Assembly: GCA_001769125.1 (NCBI GenBank)
Contig: MEOG01000140.1
Coordinates: forward strand, 4,420 to 68,419
Length of the DNA stretch: 64,000 bases
Reading direction: 5' to 3'
Source: Bacteroidetes bacterium GWF2_35_48
Lineage (GTDB): Bacteria > Bacteroidota > Bacteroidia > Bacteroidales > GWF2-35-48
The position numbers and the translations under genes were made by a program. This document shows, piece by piece, positions 63,071 to 64,000 of the stretch (the first letter of the stretch is position 1; every line of letters begins with the position of its first letter). The notes below the pieces were generated by a model. It saw only the letters and a list, made by a program, of their open reading frames with translations. It ran no database searches and was not told the DNA's origin.

Positions 63071-64000
63071 ATGAAAATTGTAATTGCCGGAGGTGGAGAT
63101 ATTGGTTTTTATCTCGCAAAATTATTAGAACAGGAATATAAAAATATAGTTTTAATTGATTCTCAAAAAGAGAATTTAAAAAGTGTTGAAACAAATCTTG
63201 GAATAGCAACAATACTGGGCGATTCCACAAGTTATAAAACTTTAAAGGATGCAGGGGTTGATTCCTGTAATTATTTTATTGGTTTTACTTCTTCGGAGTC
63301 TGTAAATATTTTATCCTGCATATTAGCAAAAAAGTTAGGAGCGAAACACACTGTGGCACGTATCAGCAATATGGAATATATCTTAAATAAAGATACACTG
63401 AATTTCAAAATTAATGGTATTGATGATATTATTTCGCCTGAATTTTTAGCGGCAAGAGAAATTGAACAAATTCTTAAAGAGCCATCATTAACAGAAAGTA
63501 TTGAAATTGAAGACGGAAAACTAAAAGTAATTGGTTTACATCTTGATGAGAATTCTGGAATCGTTGGAAAGTCTTTAGCGGAATCCGCAAAATTCAATAC
63601 TGATAATTCTTTCATGATTGCTGCCATTCACCGTTCAGGAAAAACAATTATTCCAAATGGTAAAACTATTTTTGAAACTGGAGATTATTTGTACTTTATT
63701 ACTACCGATAAAACAGCAAGGCAAATTCTTGAATTTACAGGCAACCCTCTGATAGAAATTAAAAATATATTGATTGTAGGGGGCAGTCGGACGGGAGAAT
63801 ATATTGCCCACAGATTAAACAAAAATTTTAAAATAACTCTCATTGAAAAAGATCAGACAAAATGTAACGACCTTGCTTTACGCATAGAAAACATTCAGGT
63901 TGTTCATGGCGATTGTACCAATACAAAACTGCTCGAAGAAGAAAGAATTGGAAATTATAATGCCTTTGTATCTGTTACCGGAAATTCTGAAACAAACATT
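63071..64000 (+). CDS. trkA: Trk potassium uptake regulator TrkA, partial (C-terminus outside window)
   Basis: A peripheral inner-membrane NAD(H)-binding subunit that gates the Trk/Ktr K+ channel. The visible 310 residues hold a first RCK_N Rossmann domain (VIAGGGDIGFYLAKLL at 4-19, acidic LIDS at the end of strand two, GDSTS), an RCK_C domain near 130-215 (GIVGKSLAES, IHRSGKTIIPNG) and the beginning of the second RCK pair (ILIVGGSRTGEYIAHRL near 233-249). This duplicated layout is that of TrkA, not single-RCK KtrA. The frame runs off the window with no stop. TrkH would be expected downstream. Confidence 0.93.
   Translation, partial: MKIVIAGGGDIGFYLAKLLEQEYKNIVLIDSQKENLKSVETNLGIATILGDSTSYKTLKDAGVDSCNYFIGFTSSESVNILSCILAKKLGAKHTVARISNMEYILNKDTLNFKINGIDDIISPEFLAAREIEQILKEPSLTESIEIEDGKLKVIGLHLDENSGIVGKSLAESAKFNTDNSFMIAAIHRSGKTIIPNGKTIFETGDYLYFITTDKTARQILEFTGNPLIEIKNILIVGGSRTGEYIAHRLNKNFKITLIEKDQTKCNDLALRIENIQVVHGDCTNTKLLEEERIGNYNAFVSVTGNSETNI

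Overview
The window reads as chromosomal DNA of an AT-rich member of the Bacteroidota, probably an uncultured Bacteroidales/Flavobacteriales-like lineage. The evidence is taxon-specific: promoters of the form TTTG-N19/20-TAnnTTTG, few Shine-Dalgarno sequences, C-terminal type IX secretion (T9SS) sorting domains, a DUF3078 outer-membrane protein, a NamZ/DUF1343 muramidase, an ArnT/PMT-type glycosyltransferase, a PagL-like deacylase and many lipoproteins. Most of the DNA is housekeeping or envelope gene content, interrupted by intergenic DNA unusually rich in palindromes and repeats.

Layout. 1-10.5 kb: a lysine-rich H1-like protein (cut by the window edge) and pyruvate phosphate dikinase; a 246-bp MITE-like element; a metal/cobalamin-chelate binding lipoprotein; a PLP enzyme; DUF3078 and EF-hand membrane proteins. 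10.5-19 kb: a decayed ATPase fragment, a WG-repeat protein, then a minus-strand secreted cluster of a DUF4384 protein, a relic of a second caspase gene, an unknown protein and a WD40-caspase giant, bounded by a 420-bp composite palindrome. 19-33.4 kb: ChaN, a Fur-family regulator, a frameshifted gene, purA, an MFS transporter, an O-antigen ligase-like protein, an LPP20-like protein, a LolC-type permease, NamZ, DedA, phosphosulfolactate synthase and a TPR protein. 33.4-40 kb is an accessory island: a RAYT/IS200-type transposase with REP hairpins and a 55-bp tandem array, a DUF1566 lipoprotein whose 3' end looks like the variable region of a diversity-generating retroelement, an antitoxin-ParE-nucleotidyltransferase operon, and a second caspase gene. 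40-55 kb: T9SS cargo, formiminotransferase-cyclodeaminase, membrane pyrophosphatase, GT39, ricin-type and triple-LCCL secreted proteins, a PagL-like protein, leucyl aminopeptidase, pdxA and CorA.

The best candidate for an undescribed system is at 56.0-60.4 kb: an ArsM-like methyltransferase ending in a Cys-rich tail, a thioredoxin lipoprotein, a 34-residue Lys/Cys peptide, a radical SAM/SPASM maturase and a thioredoxin-thioredoxin reductase fusion, all on the plus strand. It has the shape of a RiPP-type cysteine-peptide modification pathway with its own thiol redox supply. The window ends with an NtrC-type regulator, a small unknown protein and the start of trkA.

A second candidate is a family of ~125-150 bp structured repeats (four copies) whose stems differ in sequence but pair within each copy; two copies supply the stop codon of the neighbouring gene. 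No rRNA, tRNA or CRISPR array was seen. All family assignments come from reading motifs; no database search was run.
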